From an uncultured Bacilli bacterium (lineage in GTDB: Bacteria; Bacillota_I; Bacilli_A; RF39; UBA660), in NCBI GenBank assembly GCA_944332205.1, contig CALVJN010000007.1, positions 1 through 58,530 on the forward strand: 58,530 bases of DNA, read 5' to 3'. Below, piece after piece: positions 8,795 to 15,687 of this stretch (the stretch's first letter is position 1; each line of letters opens with the position of its first letter). Made by a program: the position numbers and the translations under genes. The notes beneath the pieces were generated by a model, which was not told where the DNA came from, did not search any database, and saw only the letters and a program-made list of their open reading frames with translations.

Positions 8795-9622
8795 GTTACA
8801 GGACCCTGTAGATTTTTAGTAATGTATGACGTTTCAGTTTTCGTTCCTAATAATAACTTTGTTACAGGACCCTGTAGATTTTTAGTAATGTATGACTTAA
8901 AGATTTACGAGAGAATAATAAGCAATGTTACAGGACCCTGTAGATTTTTAGTAATGTATGACCTTGTGTCATTATGTTTTGCATTTGTTGAGGTTACAGG
9001 ACCCTGTAGATTTTTAGTAATGTATGACGGCAATTGAGACAGTAAAGCTCAATTTTGACGTTACAGGACCCTGTAGATTTTTAGTAATGTATGACTTAGA
9101 TGGTATGATTATGATACTACTTCTAGTTACAGGACCCTGTAGATTTTTAGTAATGTATGACCTGGCTAGGACTTAAATAATCTATCCCAGAGTTACAGGA
9201 CCCTGTAGATTTTTAGTAATGTATGACCGCACTGCGTTTGTTATGATAGTCGAAAAAGTTACAGGACCCTGTAGATTTTTAGTAATGTATGACCTAGTGT
9301 AGGATTTAATCCAGTAGTAAATGGTTACAGGACCCTGTAGATTTTTAGTAATGTATGACGGGAATTAAGATACTTTAATTTGTTCAAATGTTACAGGACC
9401 CTGTAGATTTTTAGTAATGTATGACGTGGTGTATTTGTACTATCTTCATCAATTGGTTACAGGACCCTGTAGATTTTTAGTAATGTATGACCATTATGTC
9501 TAACAATATGGTTTGCCACATGTTACAGGACCCTGTAGATTTTTAGTAATGTATACCAATTATATTTTTGAAAAAGAAGCACCAGAGTTACAAGACCCTG
9601 TAGATTTTTAGTAATGTATGAC
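8795..9622 (+). CRISPR. CRISPR array, 13 repeats and 12 spacers, type II-A
   Basis: The repeat is 36 bp, beginning GTTACAGGACCCTGTAGA and ending TAGTAATGTATGAC. Starts are 8795, 8861, 8927, 8993, 9060, 9126, 9192, 9258, 9324, 9390, 9456, 9522 and 9587. Eleven spacers are 30 nt and spacer 4 (9029-9059) is 31 nt. Repeats 1-11 are identical. Repeat 12 has lost one G near its end (35 nt) and repeat 13 has one G-to-A change. Direction is + because degeneration is at the right end and because the repeat pairs with the tracrRNA only in this sense. An apparent 71-codon ORF at 8822-9037 is an artefact of the repeats. Confidence 0.99.
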
Positions 9623-10027
9623 TACTGCCTAGCTGTTTATTTTATAGTATAATGTATTATTTTGACTTTCTAGCATAGAATACTTAATGCCAGTATAATT
9701 GTATCTTTGATATTGCCAGTGTCATAATTACAAATGTTGACTTTTTTACTATATCTGATATACTTATATTACTTGGAAATGTTCCACTTAATTGGTATCT
9801 ACTATTAGTGCTTGCCAACGGAATATTTCCATTTTTTGTTTTAAAATTTTTACATTTAAAGAATATAATCTTTTAGAATTTTTCGAAGGGGTATCAATAT
9901 TTTCATTAGAATAAACATTGGAATTTATTACAACCCCCTGTAGATTTTTAGTAAAGTATGGCATTTCCGTGATTTATCTCTTGAACTCTAAGTTACAAGA
10001 CCCTGTAAAATTTTAATAATGTATAAT
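9623..10027 (+). repeat. Decayed CRISPR trailer with two degenerate repeats
   Basis: After repeat 13 comes about 300 bp without intact repeats (9623-9926), then two diverged repeats at 9927-9962 and 9992-10027 separated by a spacer-sized 29 bp. On the - strand the 300-bp part holds an interrupted open stretch near 9690-9830 with no recognised homology. The layout suggests that a longer array was interrupted or partly replaced, and that its old end then decayed. Confidence 0.8.
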
Positions 10028-10069
10028 AGACTCTTTTATTTAATAAAATATGTATTTAAGAGGTATATA

Positions 10070-10321
10070 ATGAAATATATAGTATTTATTAATATGTTAT
10101 CATTTCTTTTATATGGATTTGATAAATTATTAGCTAAAAAGAAGAAATTTAGAATAAGTGAAAAACTTCTCCTTTTTATTTCTATTATGGGTGGACCTTA
10201 TGGAGCTATTTTAGGAAGCAACATTTTTAAACATAAAACAAAAAAATTAAAATTTAATATTTTAAATAAGTCTATGGCTATTATTTGGAGTATTTATTTT
10301 CTATACTTAATTTTAAGATAA
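10070..10321 (+). CDS. DUF1294 family small membrane protein
   Basis: An 83-residue protein with about three hydrophobic segments. It shows the DUF1294 pattern: a first helix ending in YGFDKLLAKK, RISEKLLL, then GGPYGAILGSNIFKHKTKK and a C-terminal helix. The function of the family is unknown. The ATG at 10070 follows AGAGGT. An in-frame ATG at 10019 lies inside the last degenerate CRISPR repeat and lacks a ribosome site, so it is rejected. Confidence 0.8.
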   Translation: MKYIVFINMLSFLLYGFDKLLAKKKKFRISEKLLLFISIMGGPYGAILGSNIFKHKTKKLKFNILNKSMAIIWSIYFLYLILR

Positions 10322-10431
10322 TATATAATTGTATAATAATTATCAAAAAAATCATTATAAAATTATTTGAGTATTGCTATAAAATAAAAAAAATATTAAA
10401 ATATTTTTAGCACTATTTATAGGAGGAACTT

Positions 10432-11856
10432 ATGAAAAACAAAATGATTACGAGCCGTGATGAAGATTTTGCAAAATGGTATACAGATATAGTAAGAGCA
10501 GCACATTTAGCTGATTATTCTTCAGTTAAGGGATGTATTGTAATTGAACCAAACGGTTACGCAATTTGGGAAAAGATGCAAGAAATATTAGATAAAAAAT
10601 TTAAAGAACTAGGACATATTAATTGTCAAATGCCTCTTTTGATTCCAGAAAGTTTATTAAAAAAAGAAGGAGAATTAGTAGAAGGATTTGCTCCAGAAGT
10701 TGCTTGGGTAACAGAAGGTGGAGAAAAAAAACTTGAAGAAAGATTATGTATTCGACCAACTAGTGAAACAATGTTTTCTGATTATTACTCAACACATGTA
10801 AAATCATATCGAGATTTACCATTATTATATAATCAATGGTGTAATGTTTTAAGGTGGGAAAAAGAAACAAGACCTTTTTTACGAAGCAGAGAATTTTTAT
10901 GGCAAGAAGGACATACTATTCATGCAACAGAAGAGGAAGCTATTAAAGAAACTAATCAAATGGTTGAAGTATATCGCTGGTTTCATAATGAAATTTTAGC
11001 AATACCATCTATTTGTGGCAAAAAAACTGAAAAAGAAAAATTTGCAGGAGCAGAATATACTCTTACTAATGAAGCGCTTATGTATAATGGAGTAGCCCTA
11101 CAAGCTGGTACATCACATTATTTTGGTCAGAAGTTTTCTAAAGCCTATGACATTAAATTTACTAATCAAGATAATCAAGAAGAATATGCTTATCAAACTT
11201 CCTGGGGAACTACTACTAGAATGATAGGTGGTTTAATTATGGTTCATAGTGATGATTATGGACTAGTATTACCACCAAGAATAGCCCCAAAACAAGTAGT
11301 TATAATACCAATAGGTAATGATGAAGAAGTAATAAATCTTACTAAAAAATATAAAGAATTATTAAATGAAAACAATATAACAGCATATATTGATGATAGT
11401 AATAAATCACCAGGTTTTAAATTTGCAGAAGCTGAAGTTAATGGGATACCATTAAGAATAGAAATAGGTAAAAGAGATTTAGATCAAGGAAAAATAACAT
11501 TTACAAGACGTGATACTCGTGAAAAAATTCAAAGTGAAATTGAAATAGATATAGTCTCTTATGTTGGAGATTTATTAGAAATAATCCAAAAAGATATGTA
11601 TGAAAAAGCTAAAGAAAGAAGAGATTCTTTAACCTTTGAAGCTCACAATTTAAAAGAAATGGAAAAAATATTAAATACACAACCAGGTTTTATTCATGCT
11701 ATGTGGTGTGGTAATAAAGAATGTGAAGAAAAAATAAAGGAAATTAAAGGATGTAAATCTAGATGTGTTTTAGAAAATGCTAAACCAATAGACGATAAAT
11801 GTGTTTGTTGTGGTAAAAAAGCAAAAGAATTAGTAGTTTGGGGGATTCAATACTAG
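10432..11856 (+). CDS. proS: Prolyl-tRNA synthetase (archaeal/eukaryotic-like type)
   Basis: A 474-residue class II aminoacyl-tRNA synthetase that charges tRNA-Pro in the cytoplasm. Motif 2 and the Pro-binding region are seen in CIRPTSETMF, WEKETRPFLRSREFLWQEGHT and the later TSWGTTTRMIGG. The short length lacks the bacterial editing insertion (about 570 residues). The tail with a Cys cluster (GCKSRC...CVCCG) and a terminal Tyr marks the ProS type 3 group. It has the strong ribosome site AGGAGG. No T-box was found in its 110-bp upstream gap, unlike glyS downstream. Confidence 0.97.
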   Translation: MKNKMITSRDEDFAKWYTDIVRAAHLADYSSVKGCIVIEPNGYAIWEKMQEILDKKFKELGHINCQMPLLIPESLLKKEGELVEGFAPEVAWVTEGGEKKLEERLCIRPTSETMFSDYYSTHVKSYRDLPLLYNQWCNVLRWEKETRPFLRSREFLWQEGHTIHATEEEAIKETNQMVEVYRWFHNEILAIPSICGKKTEKEKFAGAEYTLTNEALMYNGVALQAGTSHYFGQKFSKAYDIKFTNQDNQEEYAYQTSWGTTTRMIGGLIMVHSDDYGLVLPPRIAPKQVVIIPIGNDEEVINLTKKYKELLNENNITAYIDDSNKSPGFKFAEAEVNGIPLRIEIGKRDLDQGKITFTRRDTREKIQSEIEIDIVSYVGDLLEIIQKDMYEKAKERRDSLTFEAHNLKEMEKILNTQPGFIHAMWCGNKECEEKIKEIKGCKSRCVLENAKPIDDKCVCCGKKAKELVVWGIQY

Positions 11857-12821
11857 TGAAAAGATATATCGAAAGAATAATTGGGGGAATTTTTGCTATT
11901 TTAGGTGCAGTATTGATTGTTTATGGAAATTATGAAATGATGGAAAAAAATAACAATAAAACAACTAATATAGATAAAAATAATAATGAAATAACTGAAA
12001 ATTTTGATGATAAAGAAGTCATTGAATATTTAAAAAATAAATATAATCAGGATTTTGAATTAGTAAAAAAAGAAAAAGAATATTGTTTAGCAAATGGAAC
12101 TTATAACTTATATTATACTGATACTTGTGATAATCAAAGCGTTGTAAATAGAATCTACAGAGTAAAATCATTATCTGATGAAATTGAATTTATTGTTAAA
12201 TATGTATCGTATGATAAAAATGTATTAATTCCAGATTCAGAGATAACTAATGAATCAAAAGGATTTTATGATAATTACATTAGTTACATTGTTGCTAAAA
12301 AACTTGAAGAATATTTCTTAAGTGAATATCAAAAAATTTATGGCAATGATATATCCCTTAATATTTATAAAGGAATAGGAATATATGATATAAATCAAGA
12401 AAATTCTTACCAATATTTAGACAATAAGTTTCAAAACATTAGTGATACTAACATTGAGATAAATGATTTTATTGATTTAGTTAGTGACGCAACTATTAGT
12501 ATTTCAATAAAAAATAATAGTGAAATAACAAAAGATAATTTTCAAGATAATGTTGATATGATTTATTTAGTAAAAGATATCAAAATAGTTGGATTGTTTG
12601 TTGATAATATTATAGTTGAATATAAAAATGATGAACGATACATAGAATATGATAATGACTTGAAAATATTAGAATTGAAAAAAGGAAAAGATAAATATAC
12701 TTATGGAAATAAATATGATGTTGTTTATGATAAAAGAATATGTTTAGTTGATAATAAAACTCTAGATTGTATAAATTATAATGATTTTAAACTTTTAGAT
12801 AAAAATAATTTTAATTTTTAA
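11856..12821 (+). CDS. Exported or membrane-anchored protein of unknown function
   Basis: About 321 residues from the GTG at 11856, which overlaps the proS stop by one base and lies 11 nt after a GGGGG ribosome site. An in-frame TTG at 11838 inside proS is less likely. Residues about 8-24 form one transmembrane helix (IIGGIFAILGAVLIVYG), and the rest is charged and Asn/Asp-rich, so it should face outside. Two Cys pairs (near residues 85 and 95; 298 and 306) might form disulfides. No family is recognised. The tight join to proS suggests cotranscription. Confidence 0.7.
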   Translation: MKRYIERIIGGIFAILGAVLIVYGNYEMMEKNNNKTTNIDKNNNEITENFDDKEVIEYLKNKYNQDFELVKKEKEYCLANGTYNLYYTDTCDNQSVVNRIYRVKSLSDEIEFIVKYVSYDKNVLIPDSEITNESKGFYDNYISYIVAKKLEEYFLSEYQKIYGNDISLNIYKGIGIYDINQENSYQYLDNKFQNISDTNIEINDFIDLVSDATISISIKNNSEITKDNFQDNVDMIYLVKDIKIVGLFVDNIIVEYKNDERYIEYDNDLKILELKKGKDKYTYGNKYDVVYDKRICLVDNKTLDCINYNDFKLLDKNNFNF

Positions 12822-12823
12822 TA

Positions 12824-12852
12824 TTGATTAAGCTATAAATTTAAGTTATAAT
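12824..12852 (+). promoter_or_regulatory. Promoter of the glyS T-box leader
   Basis: TTGATT (12824-12829), a 17-nt spacer and TATAAT (12847-12852). Transcription should start near 12859. The promoter begins right after the stop codon of the preceding gene. Confidence 0.7.
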
Positions 12853-12858
12853 AATTTC

Positions 12859-12976
12859 TATAAATGTGATGACTGGCTTGGAAACCACGAGCAATAATAA
12901 AAAGAGATTCTTCTAGAATAAAGTAAGGTGGAACCGTGATAAATTTGCCCTTATAAACTCTAGAAGTTTTATTTTT
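12859..12976 (+). promoter_or_regulatory. Glycine T-box riboswitch, very short
   Basis: The conserved T-box AGGTGGAACCGTG is at 12926-12938. Its bulge UGGA can pair with a tRNA acceptor end UCCA; bacterial tRNA-Gly has U at position 73, which fits the downstream glyS. The terminator form is CTTCTAGA (12910-12917) with TCTAGAAG (12959-12966), extended by GTAAGG/CCTTAT, then a T-rich tail. The inner part uses T-box bases, so terminator and antiterminator exclude each other. Upstream of it only about 50 nt remain for Stem I; Gly codons GGC (12875-12877) or GGA (12880-12882) are specifier candidates. Uncharged tRNA-Gly should switch glyS on. Confidence 0.88.
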
Positions 12977-12990
12977 AAAGGAGAAATAAT

Positions 12991-14364
12991 ATGAATGATT
13001 TAACAATGGAAAAATTAGTTAATTTTTGTAAACAATATGGTTACATTTTTCAAGGAAGCGAAATATATGGAGGACTAGCAAATACTTGGGATTATGGACC
13101 TCTAGGTGTCGAATTAAAAAACAACATAAAAAAAGCTTGGTTAAAGAAATTTATACAAGAAGATATTAATAATGTTGGCCTAGATAGTGCAATTCTTATG
13201 AATCCTAAGACATGGGAAGCATCAGGACACTTATCTACGTTTTCTGATCCACTTATTGATTGTAAAGAATGTAAAACAAGACACAGAGCAGACAAGTTAG
13301 TTGAAGATAGTGGTGTAAGTGATGCTGGAAAAATGTGCAACGAAGAACTTATCAATTACATAAAAGAACACAATATTAAGTGCCCAGAATGTGGTAAATC
13401 AAATTTTACTGATATTAGACAGTTTAATTTGATGTTTAAAACATTTCAAGGAGTAACCGAAGAAGCTAAAAGTACTATTTATTTAAGACCAGAAACTGCT
13501 CAAGGTATTTTTGCAAATTTTTTGAATGTTCAAAGAAGTATGAGATTGAAAATACCTTTTGGTATTGGTCAAGTAGGTAAAAGTTTTCGAAATGAAATAA
13601 CACCTGGTAATTTTATTTTTAGAGTACGTGAATTTGAGCAAATGGAACTAGAATTTTTTTGTAAGCCAGGAACAGAATTAGAATGGTTTGAACACTATAA
13701 AGAATATTGTAAAAACTTTTTAATATCGTTAGGTATTAAAGAAGAAAATATCAGATTAAGAAATCATTCTAAAGAAGAATTATGCTTTTATAGTAATGCC
13801 ACAACAGATATTGAATATAAATTCCCTTTTGGATGGGGAGAATTATGGGGAATAGCTAGTAGAACTGATTATGATCTTACTCAACATCAAAAATTTTCTG
13901 GAGTTAATATGAATTATCTAGATCCAGAAACAAACGAAAAATATATCCCGTATGTAATAGAACCTTCTTTAGGAGTAGAAAGATTAGTACTTACTATTCT
14001 TTGCAATGCATATACTGAAGAGAAGATGGAAGATGGAACAACGAGAGAGATATTAAAATTACACCCTTATCTTGCACCATATAAAGTTACGATATTACCA
14101 CTCATTAAGAAATATCATAGTAATAAAGCTCTTGAAATATATCAAAAATTACAAAAAAAGTTCATGTGCAGCTATGATGATGCTGGAAATATAGGTAAAA
14201 GATATCACAGAAGTGATATTATAGGAACTCCTTTTGTTATAACAGTAGATGATAATACTATAAATAATAATATAGTTACATTAAGAGATAGAGATACTAC
14301 TGAACAAATTACAATTAGCGTTGATGAGATAGAAGGATATATTGAAAAGAAAGTTGGTTTTTAA
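12991..14364 (+). CDS. glyS: Glycyl-tRNA synthetase (dimeric type)
   Basis: A 457-residue class II synthetase of the alpha-2 type that attaches glycine to tRNA-Gly. The N-terminal [17 protein letters not shown], motif 2 [25 protein letters not shown], and motif 3 near [10 protein letters not shown] are visible. An insert has two Cys pairs ([12 protein letters not shown] and CPECGKS) that look like a zinc site. The C-terminal anticodon-binding domain starts near residue 365. It is controlled by the T-box leader directly upstream and joins the next gene in a one-base stop-start overlap (TAATG). Confidence 0.98.
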   Translation: MNDLTMEKLVNFCKQYGYIFQGSEIYGGLANTWDYGPLGVELKNNIKKAWLKKFIQEDINNVGLDSAILMNPKTWEASGHLSTFSDPLIDCKECKTRHRADKLVEDSGVSDAGKMCNEELINYIKEHNIKCPECGKSNFTDIRQFNLMFKTFQGVTEEAKSTIYLRPETAQGIFANFLNVQRSMRLKIPFGIGQVGKSFRNEITPGNFIFRVREFEQMELEFFCKPGTELEWFEHYKEYCKNFLISLGIKEENIRLRNHSKEELCFYSNATTDIEYKFPFGWGELWGIASRTDYDLTQHQKFSGVNMNYLDPETNEKYIPYVIEPSLGVERLVLTILCNAYTEEKMEDGTTREILKLHPYLAPYKVTILPLIKKYHSNKALEIYQKLQKKFMCSYDDAGNIGKRYHRSDIIGTPFVITVDDNTINNNIVTLRDRDTTEQITISVDEIEGYIEKKVGF

Positions 14365-15071
14365 TGTACGATTTTTGTATAATTTTTTCGATGTTCTTTA
14401 TTTATTCAGTATTGGGATTTATTGCTGAACTGTTTTTTTGTAGTTTAGTGGATAAAAAAATAGTATTAAATAGAGGCTTTTTAATTGGTCCATATTGTCC
14501 TATATATGGTGTTGCAGTAGTAATAATGGCAACAACACTTAAAAGGTATGCGTCTGACCCAATTATAGTATTTTCAATGGGAGCATTAATATCTACATTT
14601 TTGGAATATTCAACTAGTTATATTATGGAAAAAATATTTAAAACAAGATGGTGGGATTATTCTAATGAATCTTTTAATGTAAATGGTAGAGTTTGCCTTA
14701 AAAATTCAATATTATTCGGTATAGGATCTCTTTTAGTTATCTATTTAACTGATGATTTGTTTTTAAAATTTATTAGTTATTTTGATTATAAAACTTTTAT
14801 AATTTTGAATTTATTTATAATAGCTATTTTTATTACTGATGTTATTGTATCTACATTTATTATAATAAAAATAAGAAGAAATAGTGAGCTTACTAAAAAA
14901 GATATGACAGAAGAAATAAAAGAAAAGGTTAAATATGAACTTAGCAAAAATTTAATACTTACAAAAAGACTTTTAAATTCTTTCCCGATTGTATTTAAAA
15001 ATATTAGAGGAATTGTAAATAAATTAGATTTGAAAAAAAATATAGTAAAAAATAAAATCTCAAATAAATGA
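14364..15071 (+). CDS. CmpB-type putative ABC-transporter membrane protein (copy 1)
   Basis: A 235-residue protein of the PF06541 type, named putative ABC-transporter type IV; its role is not known. About six helices are predicted. The signature parts are GFLIGPYCPIYG near residue 40, FLEYSTSYIMEKIFKTRWWDYS near 75-96 and NGRVCLKNS near 101. A basic C-terminal tail of 50 residues follows the last helix. It overlaps the glyS stop by one base and is probably cotranscribed with it. A paralogue follows directly. Confidence 0.8.
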   Translation: MYDFCIIFSMFFIYSVLGFIAELFFCSLVDKKIVLNRGFLIGPYCPIYGVAVVIMATTLKRYASDPIIVFSMGALISTFLEYSTSYIMEKIFKTRWWDYSNESFNVNGRVCLKNSILFGIGSLLVIYLTDDLFLKFISYFDYKTFIILNLFIIAIFITDVIVSTFIIIKIRRNSELTKKDMTEEIKEKVKYELSKNLILTKRLLNSFPIVFKNIRGIVNKLDLKKNIVKNKISNK

Positions 15072-15080
15072 GATTTTTTT
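15055..15080 (+). terminator. Terminator after the first CmpB-type gene
   Basis: AAATCTCA (15055-15062) pairs with TGAGATTT (15069-15076) and is followed by T. The left arm lies inside the end of the gene. Confidence 0.75.
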
Positions 15081-15128
15081 ATTATGAATAATATTTAATA
15101 TCAAGTGTATAATTTATTAGGTGATAAT

Positions 15129-15626
15129 TTGAGACTTTTGTTTATGAAGTTTATTATATATTCTATATTGGGATATTTGATAGAATGTATATATACTAGT
15201 AGTATTAAAAAGAGTTTTAATTATAATAGAGGAATGTTGATGGGACCATATTGTCCTATATATGGAATATCGCTTTCAATTACAAATATAGTTATTGAAA
15301 GTGATTTGCTTTTTATATGGAAAGTAATAATTATTTGTATATTTATTTTTTTTATAGAATATAGTACATCTTTTTTCTTAGAAAAATTTCTTCATAGAAG
15401 TTGGTGGAATTATAGTAAAAAAAAATATAATATAAATGGAAGAGTATGCCTTGACAATCTTATATTTTTTGTAGCTGGTTCTATATTTGTAGGAATAAAT
15501 ATAAATCCTAAATTGAATTTAATTTTTAATATAAGTAACAATTTATATGTAATTATAGTATTTTTATTATTTGTTATATTTTTATTAGATTGCTTTTTGT
15601 CATTAAAAAAATATATAAAAGAATAG
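15129..15626 (+). CDS. CmpB-type putative ABC-transporter membrane protein (copy 2)
   Basis: About 165 residues from a TTG at 15129, 5 nt after AGGTGA (15119-15124). A GTG at 15105 is possible but has no ribosome site. It is a shorter paralogue of the preceding gene, with the same landmarks: GYLIECIY, RGMLMGPYCPIYG, IEYSTSFFLEKFLHRSWWNYS and NGRVCLDN. It lacks the basic C-terminal tail of copy 1. Tandem duplication followed by divergence is the simplest origin. Function unknown. Confidence 0.75.
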   Translation: MRLLFMKFIIYSILGYLIECIYTSSIKKSFNYNRGMLMGPYCPIYGISLSITNIVIESDLLFIWKVIIICIFIFFIEYSTSFFLEKFLHRSWWNYSKKKYNINGRVCLDNLIFFVAGSIFVGININPKLNLIFNISNNLYVIIVFLLFVIFLLDCFLSLKKYIKE

Positions 15627-15642
15627 AATAATTATCTATGAA

Positions 15643-15671
15643 TTGACATATAAAAAATATTATAGTACCAT
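15643..15671 (+). promoter_or_regulatory. Promoter of the large pilin-like gene
   Basis: A consensus -35 TTGACA (15643-15648) with a weak -10 TACCAT (15666-15671) 17 nt downstream. The TTG of this box is not the gene start. Confidence 0.5.
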
Positions 15672-15687
15672 AACAATAGGTGGTAAT

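Noticed and set aside
8822-9037. Open frame of 71 codons over the start of the CRISPR array
   Set aside because: It is produced by the identical 36-bp repeats with 30-bp spacers (66 bp is divisible by 3) and has no ribosome site.
8831-9586. Self-targeting spacers against genes of this window
   Set aside because: No spacer was seen to match elsewhere in the window by eye; a full search of both strands was not possible.
10019-10069. Longer start for the DUF1294 gene
   Set aside because: The ATG at 10019 is in the last degenerate CRISPR repeat without a ribosome site; ATG 10070 has AGAGGT at good distance.
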